Positions 1 through 9,337 of a DNA stretch of 64,000 nucleotides are shown here, one piece after another. Position numbers and translations under genes: made by a program. Origin of the DNA: Chlorobium sp. (lineage in GTDB: Bacteria > Bacteroidota > Chlorobiia > Chlorobiales > Chlorobiaceae); NCBI GenBank assembly GCA_028282595.1, contig JANQHQ010000036.1, positions 1-64,000 of the forward strand, given 5' to 3'. The notes beneath the pieces were generated by a model. The model was not told where the DNA came from and did no database searches. It worked only from the letters and a program-made list of their open reading frames with translations. Position 1 is the stretch's first letter; every line of letters starts with the position of its first letter.

Positions 1-133
1 TTGTCCCGACTTTGTCGGGATCGAAATCCTCATCCCGACCTGTCGGGACTCCGGTTTTGAAGTTTATCCCGATGCGATCGGGACACCGTTCGCCTTGCAC
101 TTGAATCGCTCATGACAATACATAGAGGTGCCC
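1..133 (-). repeat. Repeat family B, copy 1 (cut by window start)
   Basis: This is an intergenic repeat in inverted orientation relative to the copies at 15914 and 27820. Its outer end, at 109-133, reads CTCATGACAATACATAGAGG and then TGCCC, the reverse complement of the left end of the other copies. The inner part holds three hairpin cores of the type TCCCGA(C)-NN-(G)TCGGGA near 4-20, 34-49 and 67-83. The AAATCCTCAT spacer between the first two is shared with the other copies. The opposite terminus lies outside the window. It has an extra hairpin unit compared with the 27820 copy. Confidence 0.75.
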
Positions 134-162
134 TGTATTCATCCGTAGCGACAGGCTGACGA

Positions 163-279
163 TCAGGCTCGCTTGCTGTGGTCGACCGCCTTGAGAATCT
201 TCAGGTTCAGAACGATGAACCGCCAGAACTGGAAGATCCTGCTTTTCATCTTGAACTTGTCGAACTTGCTGGGCCTCAT
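163..279 (-). CDS. 38-residue basic small protein downstream of the SQR-like gene
   Basis: A short frame begins with ATG at 279 and ends with TGA at 163, 67 bp downstream of the flavoprotein gene and on the same strand. The product has nine lysines, four arginines and a hydrophobic/aromatic core, FQFWRFIVLNLKILKAV, from about residue 16, so it could be a membrane-surface amphipathic helix. No strong ribosome-binding site is adjacent; a purine stretch AAAGGAAA lies about 30 bp upstream. A GC stem-loop (321-338) sits between it and the upstream gene. It would be missed by standard length cut-offs. Function is unknown; a role linked to the neighbouring membrane-associated quinone reductase is only inferred from position. 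Its reality depends on conservation in relatives. Confidence 0.45.
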   Translation of the reverse strand: MRPSKFDKFKMKSRIFQFWRFIVLNLKILKAVDHSKRA

Positions 280-346
280 GATGCTATAGGGTTAATGGTG
301 AAAGATTTCCTTTTTCGCACCGCCGGACTTGCCCGGCGTCATCCCG

Positions 347-1780
347 CTATTCGGGAATGTACTGCCAGCCGATGTTGCCCTTGAACTTGTGCATGAAGGT
401 CGTCTCGACCATCTGCTTCAACCAGGCTCCGGCAAGGCCTCTTTCCACTCTGGTAACGAACAGATCGCGGCCTTCCCTGTTGTCGTAGCGGGTATGGTCG
501 GGAACGACCGGATAGATGATCATGACGATCGCCGAACCGTTCCAGAGCGACTTGCCGTTCGATGCGATACAGACCGCGAGCATTTCGGACATGCGTTCGC
601 GGTGCGTCATGCGGCCTTCCTTGATCAGGTCGATGATATTCAGCGCGACGACCCTGCCGATAACGCCGGAAATCATGCCGGTTCTCGGCGCACCCGGCGT
701 GATGTTCGTGCCGTTCTTGGTAACGTGCGGTACCGAAATCGGTCCCGGAGGCGCGAAGGCGATACCCGCCGAGAATATGTTCGGATAGAGCGGGTTCTGG
801 TAGTTCGCCGGCCACGCGTCGGGAGTTTTCACCAGTTCGTCGTAACTGAGACCGTAGATGCCGTCGGCAAGCACGAAACCGCCGGGGTTGGTCACTTTCG
901 AGGAGATGTCCTCTCCATCCTTGCCGATAAAGGGGAAGGTGACGCCTCTTGACTGGGGGATCAGCATGGCGAAATCGTACTCGTCCTCGCCGTAGTTCCC
1001 TTCGAAATCCTCCCAGTGGATCTTTTTCTCGTCGACCTCCTTGACGCCGCGACGGATCGATTTGGCGATACCGAACTCGTCCATCGCGTCCTCGATGAGA
1101 TCTCCGCCCCTGGCGATCCTTCCACCTGGTTTGACGACGTTGATGCCTCCGACACCGAAGTCGCCTATGGCGGGTTCGTTGGTCATGTAGACCAGGTCGG
1201 CCTTGTCCCTCAGCTTGCGCTCGGTCAGGTCGGCGTGAATGTTGGTGATGTACTCGAACGCGGCACCCTGGCATGCCGCCATGGGATGGCCGGTGCCGAT
1301 GACGAGCCGCTGGCGCTCACCCCGCTTCATCTTCTCGATGAGCTCCAGGTAGGCATCGCGGGCCTGAATGGCGCTGTCGAGGTGGCAGATGGACTCGGTA
1401 TGCTTCTTCGGCCCGAGGCCCGGGGTGGCGTCGTAGTTCATGTGGGCGCCTGTCGCGACAATGAGGTAGTCGTACTGGACGTTGGTCTCGCCGGCCCCTT
1501 CGGCCTGGTCCACAACAACGTAGTTTTCATCGGGATGGACAGAGGTGACCTTCCCCTGGACAAAATTTACATTGAACTTGTCGTAAACCGGCTTTAACTT
1601 GAATGTGGTTTCCTCGGGTTCGACGGCGTCGATGCCGAGCCAGACCCACGAGGGTACGAAACCGAAAATGTCGAATTTGTGAATCACCGTTATTTCATGA
1701 TCCTTGCCGACAGCATCGCCCAGATACATCGCAGCGGTATGTCCCGCAAATCCGGCACCAATGATCACAACCTTTGCCAT
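347..1780 (-). CDS. sqr: Sulfide:quinone oxidoreductase-family flavoprotein
   Basis: The 477-residue product starts with the FAD dinucleotide motif GAGFAG (residues 8-13) and has the second flavoprotein motif LIVATGAH near 106. Length and layout match sulfide:quinone reductases, peripheral membrane enzymes that oxidise sulfide and pass electrons to the quinone pool. Three cysteines, C132, C170 and C404, sit where the family usually has its redox-active cysteines, which supports SQR over a plain NADH dehydrogenase. The subtype (green sulfur bacteria carry several) was not assigned. The start is supported by GGAGAGGG five bases before ATG. It is transcribed divergently from ruvX. Oxidation of other sulfur species or a regulatory role cannot be excluded. 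Confidence 0.8.
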   Translation of the reverse strand: MAKVVIIGAGFAGHTAAMYLGDAVGKDHEITVIHKFDIFGFVPSWVWLGIDAVEPEETTFKLKPVYDKFNVNFVQGKVTSVHPDENYVVVDQAEGAGETNVQYDYLIVATGAHMNYDATPGLGPKKHTESICHLDSAIQARDAYLELIEKMKRGERQRLVIGTGHPMAACQGAAFEYITNIHADLTERKLRDKADLVYMTNEPAIGDFGVGGINVVKPGGRIARGGDLIEDAMDEFGIAKSIRRGVKEVDEKKIHWEDFEGNYGEDEYDFAMLIPQSRGVTFPFIGKDGEDISSKVTNPGGFVLADGIYGLSYDELVKTPDAWPANYQNPLYPNIFSAGIAFAPPGPISVPHVTKNGTNITPGAPRTGMISGVIGRVVALNIIDLIKEGRMTHRERMSEMLAVCIASNGKSLWNGSAIVMIIYPVVPDHTRYDNREGRDLFVTRVERGLAGAWLKQMVETTFMHKFKGNIGWQYIPE

Positions 1781-1951
1781 GGTCCCTCTCCAGTTCTATG
1801 TTAGTGTTTGAGAATACTATTCGCGCAAAAGAAAATAGGAAAATAAGGTAACACTGCAAACCCATATAATCAAGCAGTTATACAGCATAGCGGTTTTGAA
1901 AGCCCGCGGCGCTCACCGCGCAAACCCCCTGAACATGACCCCGCGACAACT

Positions 1952-2392
1952 GTGAGCACAATCCACAAGAAACGAATCCTGGGGATCGATTACGGCACCC
2001 GCCGGGTGGGTGTCGCCAAAAGCGACCCTTTTCGGGGCTTTGCCCAGCCGGTCGGCACCTGTTCGCCGGACGGCGTCGCCGGAGTCATAGAAAAACTGCG
2101 TGCGGAAGACGGGGTGGAAACGATCGTCGTCGGCTATCCGCTCAACAGCGACGGGAGCCGCAACCGCATGACAGCGGTGGTCGACCGCTTCGTCGACGAA
2201 TTGCGAGAGGCCTTCCCGGACGTGGCGATCGAACGGATCGACGAACACGGTTCCTCCCTGGAAGCCGGCAGAATACTGGTCGAGGCGGGAACAAGCCGGA
2301 AAGAGCGGCGGCGGAAGGGACGCCTCGACGCGGCGGCCGCCTGCCTGCTGCTGCAGAGCTATCTCGACACCGCGAACAGCGCCCCCGATTAG
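1952..2392 (+). CDS. ruvX: Putative pre-16S rRNA nuclease / Holliday junction resolvase-like RuvX
   Basis: The 146-residue product has the RNase H-like fold signature GIDYGTRRVGVA (catalytic aspartate D13) followed by VVGYPLNSDGS and a late RLDAAAACLLLQ helix with the last acidic residue, as in the YqgF/RuvX family. Members trim the 5' end of 16S rRNA precursors; a Holliday-junction role has also been proposed. Length is typical. The start is a GTG at 1952; no strong Shine-Dalgarno is visible, as for many genes here. It is followed 95 bp later by pyrE on the same strand, and its upstream gap is shared with the divergent SQR-like gene. Confidence 0.9.
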   Translation: MSTIHKKRILGIDYGTRRVGVAKSDPFRGFAQPVGTCSPDGVAGVIEKLRAEDGVETIVVGYPLNSDGSRNRMTAVVDRFVDELREAFPDVAIERIDEHGSSLEAGRILVEAGTSRKERRRKGRLDAAAACLLLQSYLDTANSAPD

Positions 2393-2487
2393 CGTTGAGG
2401 ATTTCAACCCCGTATGCGTATCTTATTGTTTTCCAGTCCCCGGACGATCCGGACAGCCAACAGCTATACATCAGCCGAAAAAGTTCC

Positions 2488-3069
2488 ATGAGCACCACAG
2501 CGCTACTTGACGTTTTCACTTCGACCGGCGCCCTTCTGCAGGGCCATTTCAAACTCACGTCGGGCCTGCACAGCAACACCTATTTCCAATGCGCGAAAGT
2601 GCTGCAACACCCCGAACACCTCATGGAGATCTGCCGTCTGATCGTATCGAATTTCAACCGCGATGAGATCGACACCGTCATCTCCCCTGCGGTCGGCGGC
2701 ATCGTGGTCGGCACGGAAGTCGGACGCCAGATGGACGTGAAAACCATCTTCGCGGAGAGAAAGAACGGAGAGATGACGCTCCGCCGGGGCTTCGGCCTCT
2801 CCGCAGGAGAACGGGTCCTGATTGTCGAGGACGTCGTCACGACCGGCGGGTCGGTAGCCGAGGTGATCGACCTCGCGACACGGGCCGGAGCGACGGTCGC
2901 CGGAGTCGGCAGCGTGGTCGACCGCAGCAACGGCACGGTCAAACTCGCCGAGCGGCAGTGTTCGCTCCTGACGCTCGACGTACAGAATTACGAACCGGGA
3001 AACTGCCCGCTCTGCAAAAGCGGCGTCCCGCTCGAAGCACCGGGAAGCCGCACCCTCGAGAAAAGTTGA
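2488..3069 (+). CDS. pyrE: Orotate phosphoribosyltransferase
   Basis: PyrE joins orotate to PRPP to make orotidine monophosphate in pyrimidine synthesis. The 193-residue protein has the PRPP-binding motif VLIVEDVVTTGGS at 110-122 and the orotate-loop region ERKNGEMTLRRGF. The frame is open upstream to 2395, but the ATG at 2488 gives a start (STTALLDVF) matching family length, so the longer form is not used. The C-terminus extends past the core fold with a CPLC pair and a charged tail. It sits 7 bp before tyrA, suggesting cotranscription. Confidence 0.92.
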   Translation: MSTTALLDVFTSTGALLQGHFKLTSGLHSNTYFQCAKVLQHPEHLMEICRLIVSNFNRDEIDTVISPAVGGIVVGTEVGRQMDVKTIFAERKNGEMTLRRGFGLSAGERVLIVEDVVTTGGSVAEVIDLATRAGATVAGVGSVVDRSNGTVKLAERQCSLLTLDVQNYEPGNCPLCKSGVPLEAPGSRTLEKS

Positions 3070-3076
3070 AAAAACC

Positions 3077-3946
3077 ATGCGCGAAACCGCTATCGGCAGC
3101 ATCTCCATCGTGGGCCTGGGACTGATAGGCGCCTCCGTACTGCGCGCATTCAGAAAATCGGCCCGAGCGGACGGGCGCACCATTATCTTCAAGGGATACG
3201 ATCCCGCGTTCGGCCCGGAGGACGTCGATCATATCGGGAAACTCGGCCTCGACCGCTTCGAAGCCGATGCAGACAAACTCTACGACGCGGACCTGATCAT
3301 CCTTGCAGCCCCGGTACTGACCAACATCGCCCTCCTGGACGACGTCGCCCGTCTGGCCCCGGAACACGCTCTCGTCAGCGACGTGTCGAGCACCAAGCAG
3401 ATGATCGCCGACCGGGCTACGGAGCTGGGTCTGAACTTCATCGGGATGCATCCGATAGCCGGCCGCGAACGCCAGGGGTACCGCGCCAGCGACGACGAGC
3501 TGCTGGCAGGAAAGACGGTCGTGCTCTGCACGAACGAGGACTCCGGCCCCGTGCGGGCCGCCGCCGGGGACCTCGTCGAGCTCCTCGAGTCGATCCGGTG
3601 CAGGGTTGTTTTCATGTCCGCCGTGGAGCACGACAGGGTCGTAGCCAATATCAGCCACCTGCCGCAACTGCTCTCGACGGCCCTGATCAACCACTGCGCG
3701 GAAAACATAGACAAGAGCGGCCCCGGCTTCTCGACCCTGACGAGGTTAGCCGCAAGCCCGTGGGAGATCTGGAGAGACATCGTCGCCACAAACTCCGGCA
3801 ACATAGCTTCCGAGCTCAGAAGCTTCGGCCGCGAACTTCTGCAGCTCGCAGAGGAGATAGAGCGGGGAAATCCGGAGCGAACGGGCGAACGGTTCGGGGA
3901 GGCCAACAACCTGTACCGCAAACTCACGAAAACGAGCCGATCATGA
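3077..3946 (+). CDS. tyrA: Prephenate dehydrogenase
   Basis: TyrA oxidatively decarboxylates prephenate to 4-hydroxyphenylpyruvate in tyrosine synthesis. The 289-residue protein opens with the NAD(P) motif GLGLIGAS (13-20) and has the substrate segment HPIAGRERQGY from H125, with the HDRVVANISHLPQL helix and its conserved histidines at about 185 and 194. There is no chorismate mutase or ACT domain, so it is a monofunctional short form. Its stop overlaps the nadK start (ATGA, 3943-3946), which implies translational coupling. Confidence 0.9.
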   Translation: MRETAIGSISIVGLGLIGASVLRAFRKSARADGRTIIFKGYDPAFGPEDVDHIGKLGLDRFEADADKLYDADLIILAAPVLTNIALLDDVARLAPEHALVSDVSSTKQMIADRATELGLNFIGMHPIAGRERQGYRASDDELLAGKTVVLCTNEDSGPVRAAAGDLVELLESIRCRVVFMSAVEHDRVVANISHLPQLLSTALINHCAENIDKSGPGFSTLTRLAASPWEIWRDIVATNSGNIASELRSFGRELLQLAEEIERGNPERTGERFGEANNLYRKLTKTSRS

Positions 3947-4800
3947 AATTCGCCATTGTCGTCAATATCAACCGCAAGGACGCCATCGAGCTGGCGCGCG
4001 AACTGATCGCATGGCTGGGGGAGCGCGGCCTCGACTATGTGTTCGATGCTATATCCGCCGAAAAGATAGGGGCTTCCCGGTTCGCCGAGATCGACGAGCT
4101 CAACAAGCTGTGCGACGTCTTCATATCGCTGGGCGGCGACGGCACGCTGCTCTTCACCTCGCACTATTCGGTAACCAAACCGGTCATCGGAGTCAACGTG
4201 GGGCGTCTCGGCTTCCTGACGGAATTCAGCACTTCGGAGATGTACGATGCGATAGAAAAGGTGCTCGACGGCACCTACACCATTCACGACCGGACACAGC
4301 TCGAGGCGCGGGTACAGGTGGACGGCGTACCGAAATCCCTGACCGCCCTGAACGACGTCGTCATCGAAAAAGGCGCCTATCCCAGGATCCCGGCGTTCGT
4401 CATCACGCTCGACGGGGAAATGCTCAGCGCCTACCGCGCCGACGGCATCATCGTCTCCACCTCGACAGGGTCGACCGCCTACTCGCTTTCGGCCGGCGGG
4501 CCGGTCATCGCGCCGAAATCCAATGTGTTCGTCATCACGCCGATCTGTCCGCACATGCTGACCGTCCGGCCTATCGTCATCAGCGACGACAAGGTCATAG
4601 AGATATCGGTCGACACCCCGGACGGAAAGTTCCCGCTCAACCTCGACGGGCACATCAACAAGTTCCTCAAGCCGGGAGAAATCATCACCATCAGAAAGTC
4701 GAAAGAGATGATCAACCTGGTCGCCAACGAGAACCGGAACTACTGCGAGATTCTCCGGAACAAACTGCTCTGGGGGCGCGAGCACAAATCCTGCACCTGA
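3943..4800 (+). CDS. nadK: NAD kinase
   Basis: NadK phosphorylates NAD to NADP, the only route to NADP(H). The 285-residue product carries the catalytic GGDGT at 64-68, the ALNDVVIEKG motif with N137-D138, and the ADGIIVSTSTGSTAYSLSAG substrate loop. The ATG overlapping the tyrA stop is chosen; the frame is open further upstream but that extension runs through tyrA in another frame and looks random. Pairing with tyrA, whose family uses NAD(P), is probably an operon of convenience. Confidence 0.93.
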   Translation: MKFAIVVNINRKDAIELARELIAWLGERGLDYVFDAISAEKIGASRFAEIDELNKLCDVFISLGGDGTLLFTSHYSVTKPVIGVNVGRLGFLTEFSTSEMYDAIEKVLDGTYTIHDRTQLEARVQVDGVPKSLTALNDVVIEKGAYPRIPAFVITLDGEMLSAYRADGIIVSTSTGSTAYSLSAGGPVIAPKSNVFVITPICPHMLTVRPIVISDDKVIEISVDTPDGKFPLNLDGHINKFLKPGEIITIRKSKEMINLVANENRNYCEILRNKLLWGREHKSCT

Positions 4801-4828
4801 CGTTTTTCCGTTCCATCACCCCCTTTCC

Positions 4829-6271
4829 ATGATTACAAACATCCCTCCGGCCTCCCTCGCCTACCTGCTGGGCATCCCGTCTTCCACACCGCTCGACACG
4901 GACGAGATGCGTAAACGGCTGAGGCTCTTCTTCCTCCAGGCCGAAAAGAACAGCCCGAGGCTGCAGAGTTTCACGGATTCGCTCGCGAACGCCTGCAGGC
5001 TTCTGGACATAGCGATCGTCGATGAGAGCGCGGCTTTCGATCCGGAAGGCAGATTCAAACCGGGAATCGTCGTCATCGCCCCCGGAACGTTCAGCGACGA
5101 GCGCCTCGCGATCAACCGCGTATCGACCCTCTACAACAACATCATCGTCGGCATACACGACGAACCCCCTCCGCTGACACCGTCTTCCTCTCCGCAGGAA
5201 AAGCTGAACGGTATCGTCGGAAAGCTCGCATGGGAGATGGTACACATAAGCATCTACCTTGCGGCGGAAAGCTGGACCGTCTGCACGATGAACGGAGGGG
5301 TCGTAACGTTCGGGAGTCCCGGCCCGCGCCCTTCGGACGTACTAGAAACGCTGGTCCCCAAACTCACGGCGCAGGTCGTTCCGCCGAGGCCGTCCGACCT
5401 CGACGTCCGGCAGGGGAATCTCCCGGCAGATCCGGCGACATTCCGGAAGATCTCGTCGGACTTCGCCGGAAGCGGGAAGCTCTGGGAACAAAACGACGTG
5501 CTGCTCACGCACACCTCGCGCGAGAGCCTGCACTACCGCTCTCCGTTCTACCGCAAGATCGTCGCGCGCTATCTCGACCGGAGAAGCGGCATGAGCTACG
5601 GCTTCTTCGCACGACAGCTTCCGTGTGACGCGCCCCCGGCAATACCCCTGCGGGGTGAACCCGAAACGGAACCCTTCCTCTGCCGCGACGGACGGTACTA
5701 CGTCCCGGTCCGCTTCCGGGGGGAATGGTTTCTTGTCGAACCGGTGCCGGTCACGGTCATCGCCACACGGTCGGGATGCAGAAAAACCCGCATCGACCCG
5801 GAAACGGACCTCGTCGCCCTGTGTCTCGACCGGGGACGCATAACGCTCATAACACCCGGCAATCTGCCGGAAGGTACGATATCGCGCCCGTCCTTCGACA
5901 CACTGACAATCCTCTCCCACGCGCTTGGAAACGCGTTCATCGCAGCCCTTTTGAAAACGCTCGAACCCGCAGCGCGCTTCCCCGGCGCACTCGCCCTCTC
6001 CGGAGCCTCCATGACCCACTGGCACGGCTACCCCGATCGGGCGATCATACCCGAAGGGTACTTCCTGCACGGCCTCGACAATCCCCCCGTCTCCTGTTCC
6101 ACCCCCCAATCGGCGGCCTACAGCCTGCTCGGAAAAATCGAGGCGCTCGAACAGGCGCTCGGGGAAGGACGTCGGTACCGCGGAGACGTTCACATCGAGC
6201 CGAACCACGGCACGAACATCGTCGGGTTGCTCTCCCTCGAGCAGACGGCGGAAAGAATAAACGTAAAATAG
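4829..6271 (+). CDS. Conserved-looking hypothetical protein, 480 residues
   Basis: I do not recognise this family. The frame is long and clean, starts with ATG 28 bp after nadK and has the same base use as its neighbours, so it is very likely a real gene. The sequence shows no signal peptide, no obvious transmembrane helices and no nucleotide-binding motif. Points that stand out are a mid-protein stretch near 150-165 (WTVCTMNGGVVTFGSPG), an LCRDGRYYVPVRFRGEWFLVEP segment in the middle, and a C-terminal stretch with MTHWHGYPDRAIIPEGYFLHG and HIEPNHGTNIVGLLS, whose histidines could bind a metal. It may be confined to Chlorobi and relatives. Position suggests cotranscription with tyrA-nadK. Confidence 0.7.
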   Translation: MITNIPPASLAYLLGIPSSTPLDTDEMRKRLRLFFLQAEKNSPRLQSFTDSLANACRLLDIAIVDESAAFDPEGRFKPGIVVIAPGTFSDERLAINRVSTLYNNIIVGIHDEPPPLTPSSSPQEKLNGIVGKLAWEMVHISIYLAAESWTVCTMNGGVVTFGSPGPRPSDVLETLVPKLTAQVVPPRPSDLDVRQGNLPADPATFRKISSDFAGSGKLWEQNDVLLTHTSRESLHYRSPFYRKIVARYLDRRSGMSYGFFARQLPCDAPPAIPLRGEPETEPFLCRDGRYYVPVRFRGEWFLVEPVPVTVIATRSGCRKTRIDPETDLVALCLDRGRITLITPGNLPEGTISRPSFDTLTILSHALGNAFIAALLKTLEPAARFPGALALSGASMTHWHGYPDRAIIPEGYFLHGLDNPPVSCSTPQSAAYSLLGKIEALEQALGEGRRYRGDVHIEPNHGTNIVGLLSLEQTAERINVK

Positions 6272-6371
6272 ACGCAACTCTTCATATTTTTTCGTATACT
6301 CTGACGTATCCTTATAACTGCAACCGCCGCCCGGCCGAGCTGTTTTCCCGTTTCCTTTCAGAGGGACATCC

Positions 6372-7187
6372 ATGCCGTCGAGAACTCGATCAATGGCCTC
6401 CTCCCCAAGCAGGAACGTTTCCCTGACCGGATTCCTGCTGTCGTGGGGCCTGGTGTTTCTCATCGTGTCCTGCGAACAGGCGAAAGACCCGGTGGAAGGC
6501 GCCTGGAAACTCCCCGGCAAGGATATCGCCATCGAGTTCACGAGCGAGGGAGTCGTTTCCATGACGGTATCCTCCCTGACGACAACGGGAACCTACCGCA
6601 GGGATGCATCCGGCAGGCTGCTGGTCGACCTGGGAAGCGGAGAGCGGGAGGCCACTCTTTCGGCACCGGAAGAAGAACTGAGGCTGAGCACCGATCCCTC
6701 CGACACCGACATCTTTCTCAGGAAACCCGTGGCGGCTCTCGTCGACAGCGCGGAGGCTCTTTTCAGAAGGGGCTACAAGGCACGGGACTGCGACTCCTCC
6801 ATCACCTGGTACTCACAGGCCATAGAGCTTCTCGAAGGCATACCCTCCGAAAAAACGCATCTGGCCAGAGCCTACAACAACCGCGGCATCTGCCGGGAAA
6901 AATCGGGGCTCCCGGACGAGGCGATCACGGACTATTCCAGCGCCGTCCGGCTCGATCCGAAGCTGGAACTGGCCTACGGCAACCGGGCATGGCTTTACGA
7001 CAAGCTCGGAAAAAAAGAGGAGGCGCTCGCGGATTACAGGAAAGCCGCCGAACTCGGCTACCTCCCCGCGATACGCTGGCTGGAACGGCGCGGGCGCGCC
7101 GTTCACGCAAAAGGACGGATCAGTTCTCCGTCAGCCGGCTCCCGCAGTACTCCCATTTCCCCTGCTCCTGGAGCACCAGCTCGATAA
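6372..7187 (+). CDS. TPR-containing lipoprotein
   Basis: The 271-residue product has an N-terminal hydrophobic segment ending in the lipobox LIVSC with C34 as the lipidated residue. The middle (about 40-110) looks like a small beta domain (GAWKLPGKDIAIEFTSEG). Two to three tetratricopeptide repeats follow from about residue 125, including AYNNRGICREKSG and AYGNRAWLYDKLGKKEEALADYRKAAELG. Such proteins are usually scaffolds in the envelope. AGAGGG lies six bases before the chosen ATG. The 3' end runs 68 bp into the 3' end of the convergent HAD gene, an unusually large overlap that could allow antisense interference. Confidence 0.8.
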   Translation: MPSRTRSMASSPSRNVSLTGFLLSWGLVFLIVSCEQAKDPVEGAWKLPGKDIAIEFTSEGVVSMTVSSLTTTGTYRRDASGRLLVDLGSGEREATLSAPEEELRLSTDPSDTDIFLRKPVAALVDSAEALFRRGYKARDCDSSITWYSQAIELLEGIPSEKTHLARAYNNRGICREKSGLPDEAITDYSSAVRLDPKLELAYGNRAWLYDKLGKKEEALADYRKAAELGYLPAIRWLERRGRAVHAKGRISSPSAGSRSTPISPAPGAPAR

Positions 7188-7695
7188 TCTCCCTGACGCA
7201 GCCTCTGCCGCCCTCGTAAGCCGAAACATAGCTCACCCGGTCGCGGATATACTCTATGCCGTCGATGGGCGTGCTTGAAAACGCCGCTTTTTCCAGCACG
7301 GGAATGTCGGGGACATCGTCACCGATGTAGAGGCAGTCGCCGTCCTCGAGCCCGCACGACCGTTTGAACTCCTCGTAGGCCTCGAGCCTGTTCTCGAAGC
7401 CGAGGTAGGCTTGCCGCACGCCGAGACGCTCCATCAGGAACCTGCAGGCGGCGGTTTCGCGGCCGGAAACCACGACGACTTCCAACCCGTTGCGCCGGGC
7501 TTCCCTGATAGCGAGGGCGTCGCGGTGAAAGCACGAGCAACTCTCCCCGCCCGAGCCGTCGACCGTCATATGCCCCCCCGAAAGGACACCTTCGACGGGC
7601 ATCATGATGGCTTTCACCTGTTTCAGGGTGTGTTGCAGGCGACGGTTGGCGTCGACGTCCGAGAGCTGGATACCAAAGTAATTGAAATCGGGCAC
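7120..7695 (-). CDS. KdsC-like HAD protein lacking the catalytic nucleophile
   Basis: The 191-residue protein aligns with KDO-8-phosphate phosphatase (KdsC/YrbI), which makes free KDO for lipopolysaccharide: HAD motif II (VVVVSGRET), the cap-less fold, and motif IV (YIGDDVPDIPVLEKA) are all present. Motif I, normally DVDGVLTDG, reads PVEGVLSGG here, so the nucleophile aspartate is proline (P33) and the acid/base aspartate is glutamate (E35). I checked the codons on the minus strand (CCC GTC GAA GGT) and saw no frameshift. It should be inactive as a HAD phosphatase and may be structural or regulatory, or bind sugar acids. No second kdsC is in the window. Confidence 0.8.
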   Translation of the reverse strand: MPDFNYFGIQLSDVDANRRLQHTLKQVKAIMMPVEGVLSGGHMTVDGSGGESCSCFHRDALAIREARRNGLEVVVVSGRETAACRFLMERLGVRQAYLGFENRLEAYEEFKRSCGLEDGDCLYIGDDVPDIPVLEKAAFSSTPIDGIEYIRDRVSYVSAYEGGRGCVREIIELVLQEQGKWEYCGSRLTEN

Positions 7696-7850
7696 GGCTG
7701 TTGCGGTTTTAGGTGGTCAGACCGAGAAAGGCAACCGGTCCAACTTTTCCACCTCTTTCACTGTTACTCTTACGCCGGAACAGCGCTCCTGTAACGCGGC
7801 CGCCGCCCGGCTCCGGAGAGGCGTCATGCGCCTGTTGCATGTTTCCCGGA

Positions 7851-7874
7851 TTAAGCTGTAAATTTACAACTTAA
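7851..7874. promoter_or_regulatory. 24-bp palindrome upstream of the half-ClpB gene
   Basis: The core TGTAAATTTACA (7857-7868) is a perfect 12-bp palindrome, extended by matching TTAAG/CTTAA arms with one mismatched pair between. It lies 40 bp before the ATG at 7915, where a promoter would be, so it is a good candidate operator. It does not match the CIRCE heat-shock element. The regulator is unknown. Confidence 0.5.
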
Positions 7875-7914
7875 AATAGTATTTCACATCCCATAACCCT
7901 ATCACACTTCGGCC

Positions 7915-9237
<1,323 letters not shown>

Positions 9238-9337
9238 CGGAGAGAGCATAGATGTTGCATTCGACCACGGTTCCGCCGCAATGCGAGATCAGGAGGCGGC
9301 CTGAGAAGATATCGGGAACAACGCGAACGTACGGAAA

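Noticed and set aside
3280..4785. A 500-codon open frame antisense to tyrA and nadK, and similar long antisense frames elsewhere
   Set aside because: High-GC coding DNA leaves few stops in the opposite strand. The sense genes have clear motifs and the antisense products have skewed, arginine- or valine-rich composition.
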